From an uncultured Cryomorphaceae bacterium (GTDB lineage: Bacteria; Bacteroidota; Bacteroidia; Flavobacteriales; Schleiferiaceae): a DNA stretch of 26,511 nucleotides. Below are positions 1 through 7,837 of the stretch, in pieces (position 1 is the first letter of the stretch; each line of letters begins with the position of its first letter). The notes beneath the pieces were generated by a model, which was given only the letters and a program-made list of their open reading frames with translations, was not told the DNA's origin and searched no databases. The translations under genes were made by a program, and so were the position numbers. The DNA lies in assembly GCA_913049755.1 (NCBI GenBank), contig CAJWXO010000004.1, forward strand, positions 1 through 26,511. The letters are read 5' to 3'.

Positions 1-297
1 CTAAAAAGTATAACCCTTCCCACTGGACTTTATGCTGCAATTGAATCTAAATTACGAGCTGAACAAGAAGCACAGCAAATGGTATTTATTTTGCAACGTG
101 AGGAGAAAGAAGCTGAGAGGAAAAGAATTGAAGCTAAAGGAATAAGAGATGCCCAAAAAATAATAAAAGAAGGAATAACTGACGATAATATAGAATGGCG
201 AAGTCTCGAGGTTTTAAAAGAGCTTGCCTCTTCACCTAATGCTAAACTTATAATCACAGATGGTAAAACTCCTGTTCTAATTAATAGTGATAAGTAA
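1..297 (+). CDS. Prohibitin / band-7 (SPFH) family protein, C-terminal part
   Basis: The reading frame is open from the first base of the window and stops at 295-297, so the 5' end lies outside. About 98 residues are visible. They start with a stretch like L-P-x-G-L-Y-A-A-I-E-x-K-L, then a charged helix (AEQEAQQ, LQREEKEAERKRIEAKGI), and end in a short tail with N-A-K-L-I-I and P-V-L-I. This is the typical end of bacterial prohibitin-like SPFH proteins, where the coiled-coil helix follows the SPFH domain and drives ring assembly at the inner membrane. These proteins scaffold membrane microdomains and often modulate FtsH-type proteases. The SPFH domain itself and any N-terminal membrane anchor are outside the window, so the subfamily cannot be fixed. 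An ATG at 79 is internal and is not the true start. Confidence 0.8.
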   Translation, partial: LKSITLPTGLYAAIESKLRAEQEAQQMVFILQREEKEAERKRIEAKGIRDAQKIIKEGITDDNIEWRSLEVLKELASSPNAKLIITDGKTPVLINSDK

Positions 298-303
298 GCC
301 AAT

Positions 304-325
304 TAATAAAATGAACTTTTTATTA
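304..325. terminator. Possible weak bidirectional terminator between convergent genes
   Basis: An 8-base A/T-only inverted repeat (TAATAAAA at 304-311, TTTTATTA at 318-325) encloses a 6-base loop in the 50-base gap between the prohibitin end and the end of the GH43 gene. The position fits a shared terminator. The stem has no G-C pairs, so its stability is doubtful. Confidence 0.25.
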
Positions 326-347
326 CATAATTAAAATAAGGGCTTCA

Positions 348-1400
348 TTAAAAAGAAACTTTATGCGTAACATCGATTTCTGGCCAACCATTAATAAAAT
401 TTAATTTCCATACTGCCATAGACCCTGCTCCATTATACTCTATGTCATAAAAGTGATGTGAAAAATAAAAATTTCCATCATTATGTTGATATATACCAGA
501 ATGTCCTGGGCCGATAAACCTATCATTCCCCAGGACATCTCCAATTGAATCTAAAAAGGCTGTCCCGTATCCATCTGCCATATCAAGGCCATTTTTATCT
601 AAATATGGACCAGTGGGAGAATCTGATCTTCCAACTCGGATTTTATAAGTGCTATTTAATTGATTGCAGCACCCTTCCCAATTCGCAAAAAGATAATAAT
701 AATTGTTATTAGGGTGATTATAAACATATGCAGCCTCAATATTATTTTCAAAAAAGGCTGTTCCCCCATAATTAGCAAGATGAGTAAATCGTTGATCATT
801 ATCGCTAAAAGTTTTATTGTCAGAACTATCCTTTAGTAATCCACTTTGAGGATTTAACTCAACGATGTAAATACCCTTCGCATGAGAACCATATACCATC
901 CAATGCCTATCATCCTTATCAATAAACACTGATGGATCGATGGCAAATGGTTGATTATAATTTTCTGACTCAATGACAAAATCACTGGAAGGGATAAAAG
1001 TTAAATTATCAATATTTCCAGACACATCTGCAAAACCAATTCTAGACTCATGATTATCTTCGTTAATAACAGCTGAGTGATATAACCTTAGTTGATTATT
1101 ATTCAATTTTAAAATTGATGGTGCCCACAATGAATTACCATCATACCAACTTGGTGAATTACTCTCATAAATGTCATCTCCTAAGAGTATCCACTCGTTA
1201 TTATTTGTATCGTACTTTGACCACTCGACGGCACTTGCAAATGATAATATTTGGCCGTTTAAATTAATTAATTGAGCTGGATCGTGAACATCAGGTGCAA
1301 TTATTGGGTTTATTTCAAGCACAATAATTGGTTCCGGATTTTTGTTACAACCTAAAATTAATAAAATAGAGAATCCGATAAATATGCTTTGTTTATTCAT
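348..1400 (-). CDS. GH43 family arabinan endo-1,5-alpha-L-arabinosidase-like lipoprotein
   Basis: A 350-residue protein that likely cleaves internal alpha-1,5 links of arabinan. The N-terminus is a lipoprotein signal with the lipobox ILGC (Cys18), so it should be anchored in the envelope, probably on the outer membrane. The rest is a single five-bladed beta-propeller. The three expected acidic residues are present: Asp40 in HDP (base), Asp155 in AIDPSVF (pKa modulator) and Glu222 in EAAYVY (acid). Further arabinanase marks are WAPSI (92-96), the W-M-V-Y-G-S strand, the NWEGCCNQLNSTY-like segment, VGRS-S-GPY and GPGHSGI, whose His is usually near the propeller's central calcium. The length matches single-domain family members, with no carbohydrate-binding module. 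No SusC/SusD pair or other glycan genes lie nearby, so this is not a visible polysaccharide utilisation locus. It lies 97 nt downstream of glmS on the same strand. The family call is firm; exact substrate is inferred. Confidence 0.88.
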   Translation of the reverse strand: MNKQSIFIGFSILLILGCNKNPEPIIVLEINPIIAPDVHDPAQLINLNGQILSFASAVEWSKYDTNNNEWILLGDDIYESNSPSWYDGNSLWAPSILKLNNNQLRLYHSAVINEDNHESRIGFADVSGNIDNLTFIPSSDFVIESENYNQPFAIDPSVFIDKDDRHWMVYGSHAKGIYIVELNPQSGLLKDSSDNKTFSDNDQRFTHLANYGGTAFFENNIEAAYVYNHPNNNYYYLFANWEGCCNQLNSTYKIRVGRSDSPTGPYLDKNGLDMADGYGTAFLDSIGDVLGNDRFIGPGHSGIYQHNDGNFYFSHHFYDIEYNGAGSMAVWKLNFINGWPEIDVTHKVSF

Positions 1401-1432
1401 TATGACATGATTTTTAAACGATTAGCTAACTA

Positions 1433-1483
1433 CTACTCCACTGTAACGGAATGATTTAATAAAGAAGGTATTTTAGGATCAAC
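1433..1483 (-). pseudogene. Fossil of a second glmS 3' end
   Basis: In the gap between glmS and the GH43 gene, the minus strand reads V-D-P-K-I-P-S-L-L-N-H-S-V-T-V-E-stop over 17 codons, in a different frame from glmS. The intact gene ends V-D-Q-P-R-N-L-A-K-S-V-T-V-E-stop. The last five residues and the stop codon are identical. Over those 18 bases (1433-1450) the only four differences from the real glmS end are synonymous third-position changes. The frame is closed by a TAG just upstream, so it cannot be expressed on its own. It looks like the remnant of a diverged glmS tail, left by a partial duplication or by gain and loss of an element at the glmS 3' end. Confidence 0.55.
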
Positions 1484-1496
1484 CTATAAAACACTC

Positions 1497-3335
1497 CTAC
1501 TCTACCGTTACTGACTTAGCCAGGTTCCTTGGTTGATCAACATTACATTCTCTTTGAACAGCTACATGATAACTTAAAAGTTGTAAAGGAATTGTTGTCA
1601 ATAAAGGAGTAAGACAATCTAATGTCTCTGGAATCTCGATAACAGAATCTGAAAGCGCTTTCACTTCGCTTTCTCCATAGCTTGTCACGGATATGACTTT
1701 CCCTTTCCTTGCTTTGACTTCTTGAATGTTAGAAACAATTTTTTCATACATACCACCTTTGGGGGCCACTATTATAATAGGCATGTTCTCATCAATAAGA
1801 GCAATAGGCCCATGCTTCATCTCCGCTGCCGGGTATCCTTCTGCATGTATATAACTAATTTCCTTAAGCTTTAATGCTCCTTCCAATGCTACTGGGAAGT
1901 TAAAGCCCCTTCCTAAAAACAATGCGTTATTTGATTTATTTAACGATTTTGCGATAGACTGTACCTTATCGTCAAGTTCAAGCATCGATTCAATTTTAGC
2001 CGGAATCAATTTTATCTCTTTCGCAATTTCCTTAAACCTGCTCTTGCTCAGATTATCATTGCTTCTACCCAAATAAAGAGCAATCATTGCCAAAACAGTC
2101 ACTTGAGCAGTAAATGCTTTTGTTGATGCAACTCCGATTTCCGGACCTGCATGCGTAAAGGCTCCCGCATCAGATTCACGGGCAATGGATGAGCCCACAA
2201 CGTTACAGATCCCAAATACACATGCCCCTGCTTTTTTTGCCATTTTAATTGCAGCGAGCGTATCTGCTGTTTCTCCCGATTGGGATATTGCGATAACAAT
2301 ATCATCCGGATTGATTATTGGATTACGATATCTGAACTCAGAAGCATATTCTACTTCTACTGGAATTCTGGCTAAATCTTCAATTATATATTCGCCAACT
2401 AAACCCGCATGCCATGATGTTCCACAACCTATTATCAATATCCTATTTGCTTTTTCTAATTTATCCGAAATTGCATCTAGACCTGCCATTCTGACTTGAG
2501 CATTATTTACAAAAAGTCTCCCACGAATAGTATTCAAAATAGAAGTGGGCTGCTCAAATATCTCTTTTAGCATAAAATGATCATAACCGCCCTTTTCTAT
2601 ACTATCTAGGTCCATCTGTAATTTATGGATCACTGCATCTACTGGTTGATCTGATTCAATAGTTCGTATCGATACTCCATTAGTTGAGAGAATAGCCATT
2701 TCTCCATCTTCTAAATAGATGACCTTTTTTGTTAAGTCAATAAAGGGTGTTGCGTCTGATCCAATAAAAAACTCACCATTACCAAGACCTACGACTAAAG
2801 GTGAGCCTAGTCTTGCGGAAACTATAAAATTTGGTTCTTTTTTTGAGATGACTGCAATAGCGTAAGCTCCTACTACTTCTCTTAATGCAAGTCTGACTGC
2901 TTGATCTAAAGAAACTTTTTCCTCTCTCTGAACATATTCAATAAAATTTATAAGAATCTCGGTATCCGTCTCACTTTTAAAAGTATAATTCTTATGTAAC
3001 AATAACTGCTTTAATGAGTCACAATTTTCTATAATTCCATTATGAACTATTACTAAATCACCATTATTGGAAACATGAGGGTGAGCATTAACGTCATTAG
3101 GTTCGCCATGCGTAGCCCATCTGGTGTGACCAATACCGATGTTAGCTAATTTATTTTTTTCGCCAATCAGGTTTTCGAGGTCCTGTACTTTCCCTTTACA
3201 TTTATAGACTTTTAAATCACTATTGTAGAGGGCGATTCCAGATGAGTCATAGCCTCTATATTCTAATCTTCTCAGACCATTAATTAAAATAGAATAAGCC
3301 TCTTTTTTTCCCAAATAACCGACGATTCCACACAT
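1497..3335 (-). CDS. glmS: Glutamine--fructose-6-phosphate aminotransferase (isomerizing)
   Basis: This enzyme converts fructose-6-phosphate and glutamine to glucosamine-6-phosphate and glutamate, the first committed step to UDP-GlcNAc for peptidoglycan and LPS. The 612 residues match the usual family length (about 610). The protein begins MCGIVGYLG, and Cys2 becomes the N-terminal nucleophile of the class II glutamine amidotransferase domain (about residues 2-220, with GHTRWATHG and HNGIIEN). Two SIS sugar-isomerase domains follow (about 285-425 with GCGTSWHAG and SQSGETADT; about 455-600 with FLGRGFNFPVALEGALKLKE). The C-terminus DQPRNLAKSVTVE is the invariant active-site tail. It lies 16 nt after the DUF4270 gene on the same strand, so co-transcription is likely. 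I see no glmS ribozyme in the short upstream gap. Confidence 0.98.
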   Translation of the reverse strand: MCGIVGYLGKKEAYSILINGLRRLEYRGYDSSGIALYNSDLKVYKCKGKVQDLENLIGEKNKLANIGIGHTRWATHGEPNDVNAHPHVSNNGDLVIVHNGIIENCDSLKQLLLHKNYTFKSETDTEILINFIEYVQREEKVSLDQAVRLALREVVGAYAIAVISKKEPNFIVSARLGSPLVVGLGNGEFFIGSDATPFIDLTKKVIYLEDGEMAILSTNGVSIRTIESDQPVDAVIHKLQMDLDSIEKGGYDHFMLKEIFEQPTSILNTIRGRLFVNNAQVRMAGLDAISDKLEKANRILIIGCGTSWHAGLVGEYIIEDLARIPVEVEYASEFRYRNPIINPDDIVIAISQSGETADTLAAIKMAKKAGACVFGICNVVGSSIARESDAGAFTHAGPEIGVASTKAFTAQVTVLAMIALYLGRSNDNLSKSRFKEIAKEIKLIPAKIESMLELDDKVQSIAKSLNKSNNALFLGRGFNFPVALEGALKLKEISYIHAEGYPAAEMKHGPIALIDENMPIIIVAPKGGMYEKIVSNIQEVKARKGKVISVTSYGESEVKALSDSVIEIPETLDCLTPLLTTIPLQLLSYHVAVQRECNVDQPRNLAKSVTVE

Positions 3336-3351
3336 AGTATTTTAAATTTCG

Positions 3352-4677
3352 TTATTCCTGTTTTGACAAATAGAGTTTCAAACTCATTGGCTCTACAGGG
3401 TCAAGATTTCCATTTAAAACAGCACGGCTTGCGGTTGATGACATTCCATCCGGCACCAATAAAATTCTTCCTTCAGTCGAATCACTTCCATTTAAAATTT
3501 GTTGAACAAACTTTGTTATCTCAAGAGTGTAAGACTGGTCGCGTAAAATAGATTGAATATTTAAGTTCCCTCCTGTTGAAAAATCTAGATATTCCTGCAT
3601 TAGAATTCTATCATTTCCTGAAACCATAAAAGCATTAAGTTTTGTTGGAGGAAAATATTCAAGAGATGAACCTTCTCTAATTGGGATTTTTAATTCTGCA
3701 TGATTAACAAAATAATTTGAATCCTTTAAATAGTTAATATTCTTTAAATTTACAGATGTAACAGCACCCCCCATCGCCTGAACATATGAAGTGATCTCAC
3801 CATTTAACGTATCCTGATTATCAAAGTTGAAAAGTGAATTTGTTTTATCGAACTCAAACATATTAACACTGTTTACTCCATAGACATTATTGATTCCCCT
3901 CCAAGAAAGTAGATCAAAATAATTATACCCCGGCCCTATTGTGTCCGACCTTAAACTATCATTTGTAAAATATATTCTTATTCGGAAATCACTTTCCGCA
4001 GGAGAAAATTGATAAATAGCTTTATTATTTGAATGCCCGGTTATTTGAATGCCTTTGAAATAATCTGTAAAAGATTCATTAGAAGAAAAATTCAAAGTGT
4101 CATCTTTAGAAGCATCAATTATATTGGATTGTAAAAAAGCCTTATTTATTTTTAAAAACATCACCTGATTAGGGCTCACCATGCCTGTTCGCGTTGACAA
4201 TCGGCTGGGATTAGGTTTTAATACTGTATCACAAAGCACGGTGGAACTCGAAAATTGACTCGTGGCGTAATACAAATCATCTATATCTATACCATCTTCA
4301 AGATGAGATATTGTGATTCCAAAATCTGCCGCAGTATCACCATACCAGCCTGCAAAAGGCAATGATATAAATGCAGAATCTACAACTACATTACTATCTC
4401 CAAAGTCTGGACTAACTGAACCTAGAACAAACTCAGTAATAAAATTTGAAGATGATATTCCAAATACCGGGTCATCATAATTGCCAACCATTAAAAATGT
4501 TGGATTTAACGTTACGAGAGAATCAAACTGTTCTGTCGTGCTGATAACCTCAATCGTATCAAAATAGTTTAGATCGAAGCCGTCACCATCAACAAAATCA
4601 ATGGCTACAGCGCCAGAGTTTCGTTCACACGAAATAAATGGCACAATAACCCAAGCCAACAGATAAAAAATACGCAT
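3352..4677 (-). CDS. DUF4270 family lipoprotein
   Basis: A 441-residue protein with a lipoprotein signal (hydrophobic core YLLAWVIVPFIS, Cys17) and an otherwise soluble, beta-rich body. Early residues (SCERNSG..., then DFVDGDGFDLNYFDT and a VGNYDDPVFG motif) are typical of the Bacteroidota-only DUF4270 family. The function of that family is unknown. The protein is expected to sit on an outer-membrane face of the periplasm or on the cell surface. It lies between a GT5-like gene (11 nt upstream) and glmS (16 nt downstream), an order I recall from other flavobacteria. This suggests a role linked to the envelope or amino-sugar supply, but the link is only inferred from position. No catalytic motif could be recognised. 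Confidence 0.85.
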   Translation of the reverse strand: MRIFYLLAWVIVPFISCERNSGAVAIDFVDGDGFDLNYFDTIEVISTTEQFDSLVTLNPTFLMVGNYDDPVFGISSSNFITEFVLGSVSPDFGDSNVVVDSAFISLPFAGWYGDTAADFGITISHLEDGIDIDDLYYATSQFSSSTVLCDTVLKPNPSRLSTRTGMVSPNQVMFLKINKAFLQSNIIDASKDDTLNFSSNESFTDYFKGIQITGHSNNKAIYQFSPAESDFRIRIYFTNDSLRSDTIGPGYNYFDLLSWRGINNVYGVNSVNMFEFDKTNSLFNFDNQDTLNGEITSYVQAMGGAVTSVNLKNINYLKDSNYFVNHAELKIPIREGSSLEYFPPTKLNAFMVSGNDRILMQEYLDFSTGGNLNIQSILRDQSYTLEITKFVQQILNGSDSTEGRILLVPDGMSSTASRAVLNGNLDPVEPMSLKLYLSKQE

Positions 4678-4688
4678 AAAACTAAATG

Positions 4689-5489
4689 TTACTCGAATAA
4701 TGATTCATAGAATGAATCGAGATCAGCAGGGGAGTCAATAAATACTTTTCCATCAACAACTTTTACACCAGCAGATTCTGCAGCATCAATTTGAACCTGA
4801 GGGACTTCGTCATTCATCTTTAAAACTACATCAACATGCTTGACTGCTCCTGCGAAAAGATTATCAGATGTCGGTTTGTTAAATTCTTCCATATCCTCAA
4901 CACCGTCAAATTTCATACCCTTTGTGATGCCTGAATCTAACTCCCCATCGAATCCATCGCCAAATAAGCTGTAGACCAATTTTGCATCATTAAAATATGG
5001 ATCCTCAGAATTAAATTGACGTAAATATGCTGGCATGGCTGTACTCATCCATCCCATAAAATGAATAACATCTGGCTTCCAGCCTAATTTTTTTATGGTT
5101 TCAATTATACTCTTACAGAAAAATAGGGTCCGTTCGCCATTGTCTTTATAAAATTTATTTTCCTTATCAACCCAGGTGCCTTTTCGCTTAAAGTAATCCT
5201 CATTATCTATAAAATAAACTTGGATTCTAGCACCTGGAATGGACGCCACTTTAATTATTAAAGGCTGATCTAAATCATTGATAACCACGTTTATGCCGCT
5301 CAAACGAATTACTTCATGAAGTTGATGACGGCGTTCGTTTATCGAGCCAAATCGTGGCATGAAAACACGTATTTCATGACCTTTGTCATTCATTTTTTTT
5401 GGGAAAGCCAATCCCGCCTTTGCCAAATCACTATCCGGGAAATAGGGTTTTATCTCGTGAGATACATATAAAATTCGTCTTTTTGCCAT
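4689..5489 (-). CDS. Short glycogen/starch synthase-like protein (GT5 N-terminal domain only)
   Basis: About 266 residues resembling the N-terminal Rossmann half of GT5 glycogen synthases: RRILYVSHEIKPYFPDSDLAKAGLAFP near the start, then RVFMPRFG, INERRHQLHEVIRLSG, YFIDNEDYFKR and PDVIHFMGWMS. Full-length GlgA has about 480 residues, and the C-terminal GT-B domain that binds ADP-glucose is absent. Two key motifs deviate: KxGGL reads K-A-G-L, and the HAHDWH-like catalytic segment reads H-F-M-G-W-M. I recall this short form as a conserved Bacteroidota family annotated as glycogen/starch synthase, so it is not a local truncation. Activity as a synthase is doubtful; a regulatory or sugar-binding role is possible. 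I chose the ATG at 5489 over a TTG one codon upstream, because the ATG gives the usual MAKRRILYVS start. It is the first gene of the group leading to DUF4270 and glmS. Confidence 0.85.
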   Translation of the reverse strand: MAKRRILYVSHEIKPYFPDSDLAKAGLAFPKKMNDKGHEIRVFMPRFGSINERRHQLHEVIRLSGINVVINDLDQPLIIKVASIPGARIQVYFIDNEDYFKRKGTWVDKENKFYKDNGERTLFFCKSIIETIKKLGWKPDVIHFMGWMSTAMPAYLRQFNSEDPYFNDAKLVYSLFGDGFDGELDSGITKGMKFDGVEDMEEFNKPTSDNLFAGAVKHVDVVLKMNDEVPQVQIDAAESAGVKVVDGKVFIDSPADLDSFYESLFE

Positions 5490-5494
5490 CAATG

Positions 5495-5502
5495 CAAAGG
5501 TA
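5495..5502 (-). promoter_or_regulatory. Bacteroidota -7 promoter element TACCTTTG
   Basis: The minus strand reads TACCTTTGCA, a perfect match to the TAnnTTTG consensus of the Bacteroidota primary sigma factor, ending 5 nt before the ATG of the GT5-like gene. The start point would fall at or within a few bases of the ATG, so the mRNA would be leaderless or nearly so. I see no clear TTTG -33 box at the usual distance. Confidence 0.6.
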
Positions 5503-5542
5503 TGAAATTTATCTTTCCCCTGATTTAATGGGAGCTTAGTTA

Positions 5543-5550
5543 TAGTTTAG
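5543..5550 (+). promoter_or_regulatory. Possible -7 element for panC operon (TAGTTTAG)
   Basis: This matches 7 of 8 positions of TAnnTTTG, in the divergent gap and 18 nt upstream of the panC GTG. It would drive panC-panD-flippase-radA. There is no recognisable -33 box, so this is only a candidate. Confidence 0.25.
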
Positions 5551-5568
5551 CCACAAATTATGAGATAA

Positions 5569-6432
5569 GTGAAAATTATTGATACTATAGATTCTTATTC
5601 TTCCTTTAAAAATGGCATTTTAAAAGGAGAAAAAATAGGCTTCATTCCCACGATGGGCGCACTTCATGCTGGACATGCCTCGCTTATTAAGCAAGCGCAA
5701 AAAGAATGCGAATATGTCATTGTAAGCATCTTTGTGAATCCAACTCAATTTAACAATTCTAAAGATTTTAAGAATTACCCTTCAGATTTAAAAGGTGATA
5801 TCTCTATTTTAGAGAGTCTTAATGTCTCGTTATTATTTAACCCCTCTGAAAAAGTTATTTATCCAAATGGAGCCAAAATAAAAGACTACAATCTTGACAA
5901 CATCGACAATAAGCTAGAGGGGTCATTAAGGCCTGGGCACTTTCAGGGAGTTGCCACTGTGGTTGATCGTTTGTTTGATCTTTTAAAACCTGATCGGGCA
6001 TATTTTGGATTAAAAGATTACCAACAAGTTCAGGTTATAAAAAAATTAGCTTCAATTCGTGGAGATCATCCTGAAATAATAGCATGCCGTATTATAAGAG
6101 AAGATACTGGCCTGGCCATGAGTTCGAGAAATTCAAGGCTTAATGCAAAGCAGAAAAAAGCAGCAGCTTCAATTTTCCGGGCGTTGAAGTTTGCTGAAAA
6201 GGAGATTCGCACATTTCCTGTGCCACCGGATGCGCTCAGACGAGAAATGAAAGCAATTATTAATTCCAGCGGAGAATTAAGGGTAGAGAAAATATTATTT
6301 GCATTCTCCAATAGTCTGGACTTGATAGATGATCCGGATTCACCATTAGACCATTACAACGAAAGCGTCCAGTGTTTTATTTCAGCACTCGCGGGGGACG
6401 TTCGTTTGATTGACAATTACTGCGTTTCTTAA
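5569..6432 (+). CDS. panC: Pantothenate synthetase (pantoate--beta-alanine ligase)
   Basis: It joins pantoate and beta-alanine with ATP to make pantothenate, the CoA precursor, in the cytoplasm. At 287 residues it has the standard family length. Visible motifs are the nucleotidyltransferase signature PTMGALHAGHASL with His33 and His36, IFVNPTQF, the RPGHFQGVATVV pantoate/ATP segment, YFGLKDYQQVQVI and SSRNSRL. The start is a GTG: an in-frame ATG 9 bases upstream is followed at once by a TAA, so GTG at 5569 is the only start that gives the complete MKIIDT... N-terminus. panD follows after 45 nt, so the two enzymes that supply and use beta-alanine are side by side. panB is not in the window. 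Confidence 0.97.
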   Translation: MKIIDTIDSYSSFKNGILKGEKIGFIPTMGALHAGHASLIKQAQKECEYVIVSIFVNPTQFNNSKDFKNYPSDLKGDISILESLNVSLLFNPSEKVIYPNGAKIKDYNLDNIDNKLEGSLRPGHFQGVATVVDRLFDLLKPDRAYFGLKDYQQVQVIKKLASIRGDHPEIIACRIIREDTGLAMSSRNSRLNAKQKKAAASIFRALKFAEKEIRTFPVPPDALRREMKAIINSSGELRVEKILFAFSNSLDLIDDPDSPLDHYNESVQCFISALAGDVRLIDNYCVS

Positions 6433-6477
6433 TAAAAAATAATTGCTTCAAGTTCAACCATTACTTTTACTTTCAAT

Positions 6478-6828
6478 ATGACTATCGACGTGCTTTTTAG
6501 CAAAATTCATAGAGTAACCGTTACAGGTGCTGAACTTCATTATATTGGTTCTATAACTATAGATAGGATTCTGATGAATGCGGCTAATTTAATTGATGGC
6601 CAAAAAGTGAGTATCGTAAATATCAATAATGGTCAAAGATTTGATACATATGTAATCCCCGGCAAAGAAAATTCTGGAGAAATTAAACTAAACGGTCCAG
6701 CAGCCAGGCTCGCGGAAAAAGGGGATGTCATAATTATAATTTCTTATGCAGCAATGACACAAGAAGAAGCTCAAAAACATGAGCCAACCATTGTCTTTCC
6801 AGATGAAAATACCAATAGATTAAATTAA
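6478..6828 (+). CDS. panD: Aspartate 1-decarboxylase (pyruvoyl-dependent)
   Basis: It decarboxylates L-aspartate to beta-alanine, the substrate of the PanC enzyme encoded just upstream. The 116 residues match the bacterial PanD family. The self-cleavage site is intact: Y-I-G-S with Gly24-Ser25, where Ser25 becomes the pyruvoyl group after chain cleavage. The conserved N-terminal K9 and H11, the A-N-L-I-D-G-Q-K-V segment, N-G-x-R-F-D-T-Y and the N-G-P-A-A-R motif (G-A/P-A-A-R class) are all present. The next gene starts 1 nt after the stop. Nothing unusual is seen. Confidence 0.97.
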   Translation: MTIDVLFSKIHRVTVTGAELHYIGSITIDRILMNAANLIDGQKVSIVNINNGQRFDTYVIPGKENSGEIKLNGPAARLAEKGDVIIIISYAAMTQEEAQKHEPTIVFPDENTNRLN

Positions 6829-6829
6829 T

Positions 6830-7837
6830 ATGGTTAAGTTTAAAATTCCAACTTGGTTAAAGACATTGGGCTTTATTTTCTTAGCATCTATTTTGATCTA
6901 TTTCGCATTTCGAAGTGTTAACCTAAGCGAAGTTTGGATACATGCTAAAAAAGCGAAGTGGAGTTATATAGCGATTAGCTTTTTAATAGGTTATGCCGCA
7001 ATTATATCAAGAGGGAACAGGTGGACTCTAGTTTTAGATGGTTTAAATAAATCCGTGCCACGCTGGCACGCAATTCATGCTACTGCGTTTGGATATTTGA
7101 TGAATCAAGTATTGCCCAGAGCTGGAGAGGTTGCTAGAGCTACCGCCCTAAATCGATCTGATAAGATTCCCGTAAATATTTTGATTGGAACCATCATTAT
7201 TGAGAGAACTATTGACTTGTTAATGATGGGCATATTAGTTGGAGTCACATTTATTCTTTCCAGCGGGGAAATTCAAAGCTTTCTTTCGATTACAGACTCA
7301 GGTATTTCTGGTGACGTTGAATCTTCGAATAGTGCTCTTAAGATAACCGTTACAGGGTCAGTAATTTTGATTTCCATCCTTTCATTTTACTCGAAAAAAG
7401 TTAAATCAAGTCTTTTATTTAGTTGGATCAAAAATTTTGTTTCGGGAATGTTAGATGGGATCAAATCTGTAGGAAAATTAGAAAATAAAACAAAGTTCTG
7501 GCAGCACACGATCTTTATTTGGGTTTGCTACTTCTTAATGGTATATCTATGTTTTTTTGCTTTTCCATTTACTGAAGACTTGTCTGTTGTTCAAGGATTA
7601 TTTGTTATGACTGCTGCTGCAATTGGTTATCTAGTGCCTGTCCCAGGGGGCGTTGGCGCTTATCATTACTTAGTGGCAATGGCCCTGGTAGTTCTGGGGA
7701 GAAGCTATGAGCAGGGGCTCGCTTTTGCTACTGTTGTCCATGCAACTCAAACTTTAATGATGATCAGTAGTGGGATTGTTGGTTTCTTCGCTTTAACTTC
7801 GAAAAAAGTGAAATCTTCTTCAAATGGCAGCGATTAA
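6830..7837 (+). CDS. UPF0104/YbhN-like flippase-domain integral membrane protein
   Basis: A 335-residue polytopic membrane protein with about eight predicted hydrophobic segments. The first is at about residues 12-27 and the last at about 310-325. Family marks are GYLMNQVLPRAGEVARATAL (the conserved PxRxGEhxRA loop), IGTIIIERTIDLL and P-V-P-G-G-V-G-A-Y-H near the C-terminus. This is the lysylphosphatidylglycerol synthase transmembrane-domain/YbhN/AglD-like family, here without the cytoplasmic aminoacyl transferase domain of MprF. Such stand-alone proteins are thought to move or bind lipid or lipid-linked substrates, but the substrate is unknown. The gene starts 1 nt after panD and overlaps radA by 14 nt, so it is translated as part of the same operon. 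Confidence 0.85.
   Translation: MVKFKIPTWLKTLGFIFLASILIYFAFRSVNLSEVWIHAKKAKWSYIAISFLIGYAAIISRGNRWTLVLDGLNKSVPRWHAIHATAFGYLMNQVLPRAGEVARATALNRSDKIPVNILIGTIIIERTIDLLMMGILVGVTFILSSGEIQSFLSITDSGISGDVESSNSALKITVTGSVILISILSFYSKKVKSSLLFSWIKNFVSGMLDGIKSVGKLENKTKFWQHTIFIWVCYFLMVYLCFFAFPFTEDLSVVQGLFVMTAAAIGYLVPVPGGVGAYHYLVAMALVVLGRSYEQGLAFATVVHATQTLMMISSGIVGFFALTSKKVKSSSNGSD

Noticed and set aside
2185..2499. Plus-strand open frame opposite glmS
   Set aside because: It is a shadow of the glmS coding strand, with no recognisable protein features or initiation signals.
3336..3351. glmS ribozyme or riboswitch upstream of glmS
   Set aside because: The gap to the previous gene is only 16 nt, too short for such an element.
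5490..5492. TTG start for the GT5-like protein
   Set aside because: The ATG one codon later is the normal start and lies right behind the promoter element; the TTG only adds one residue.
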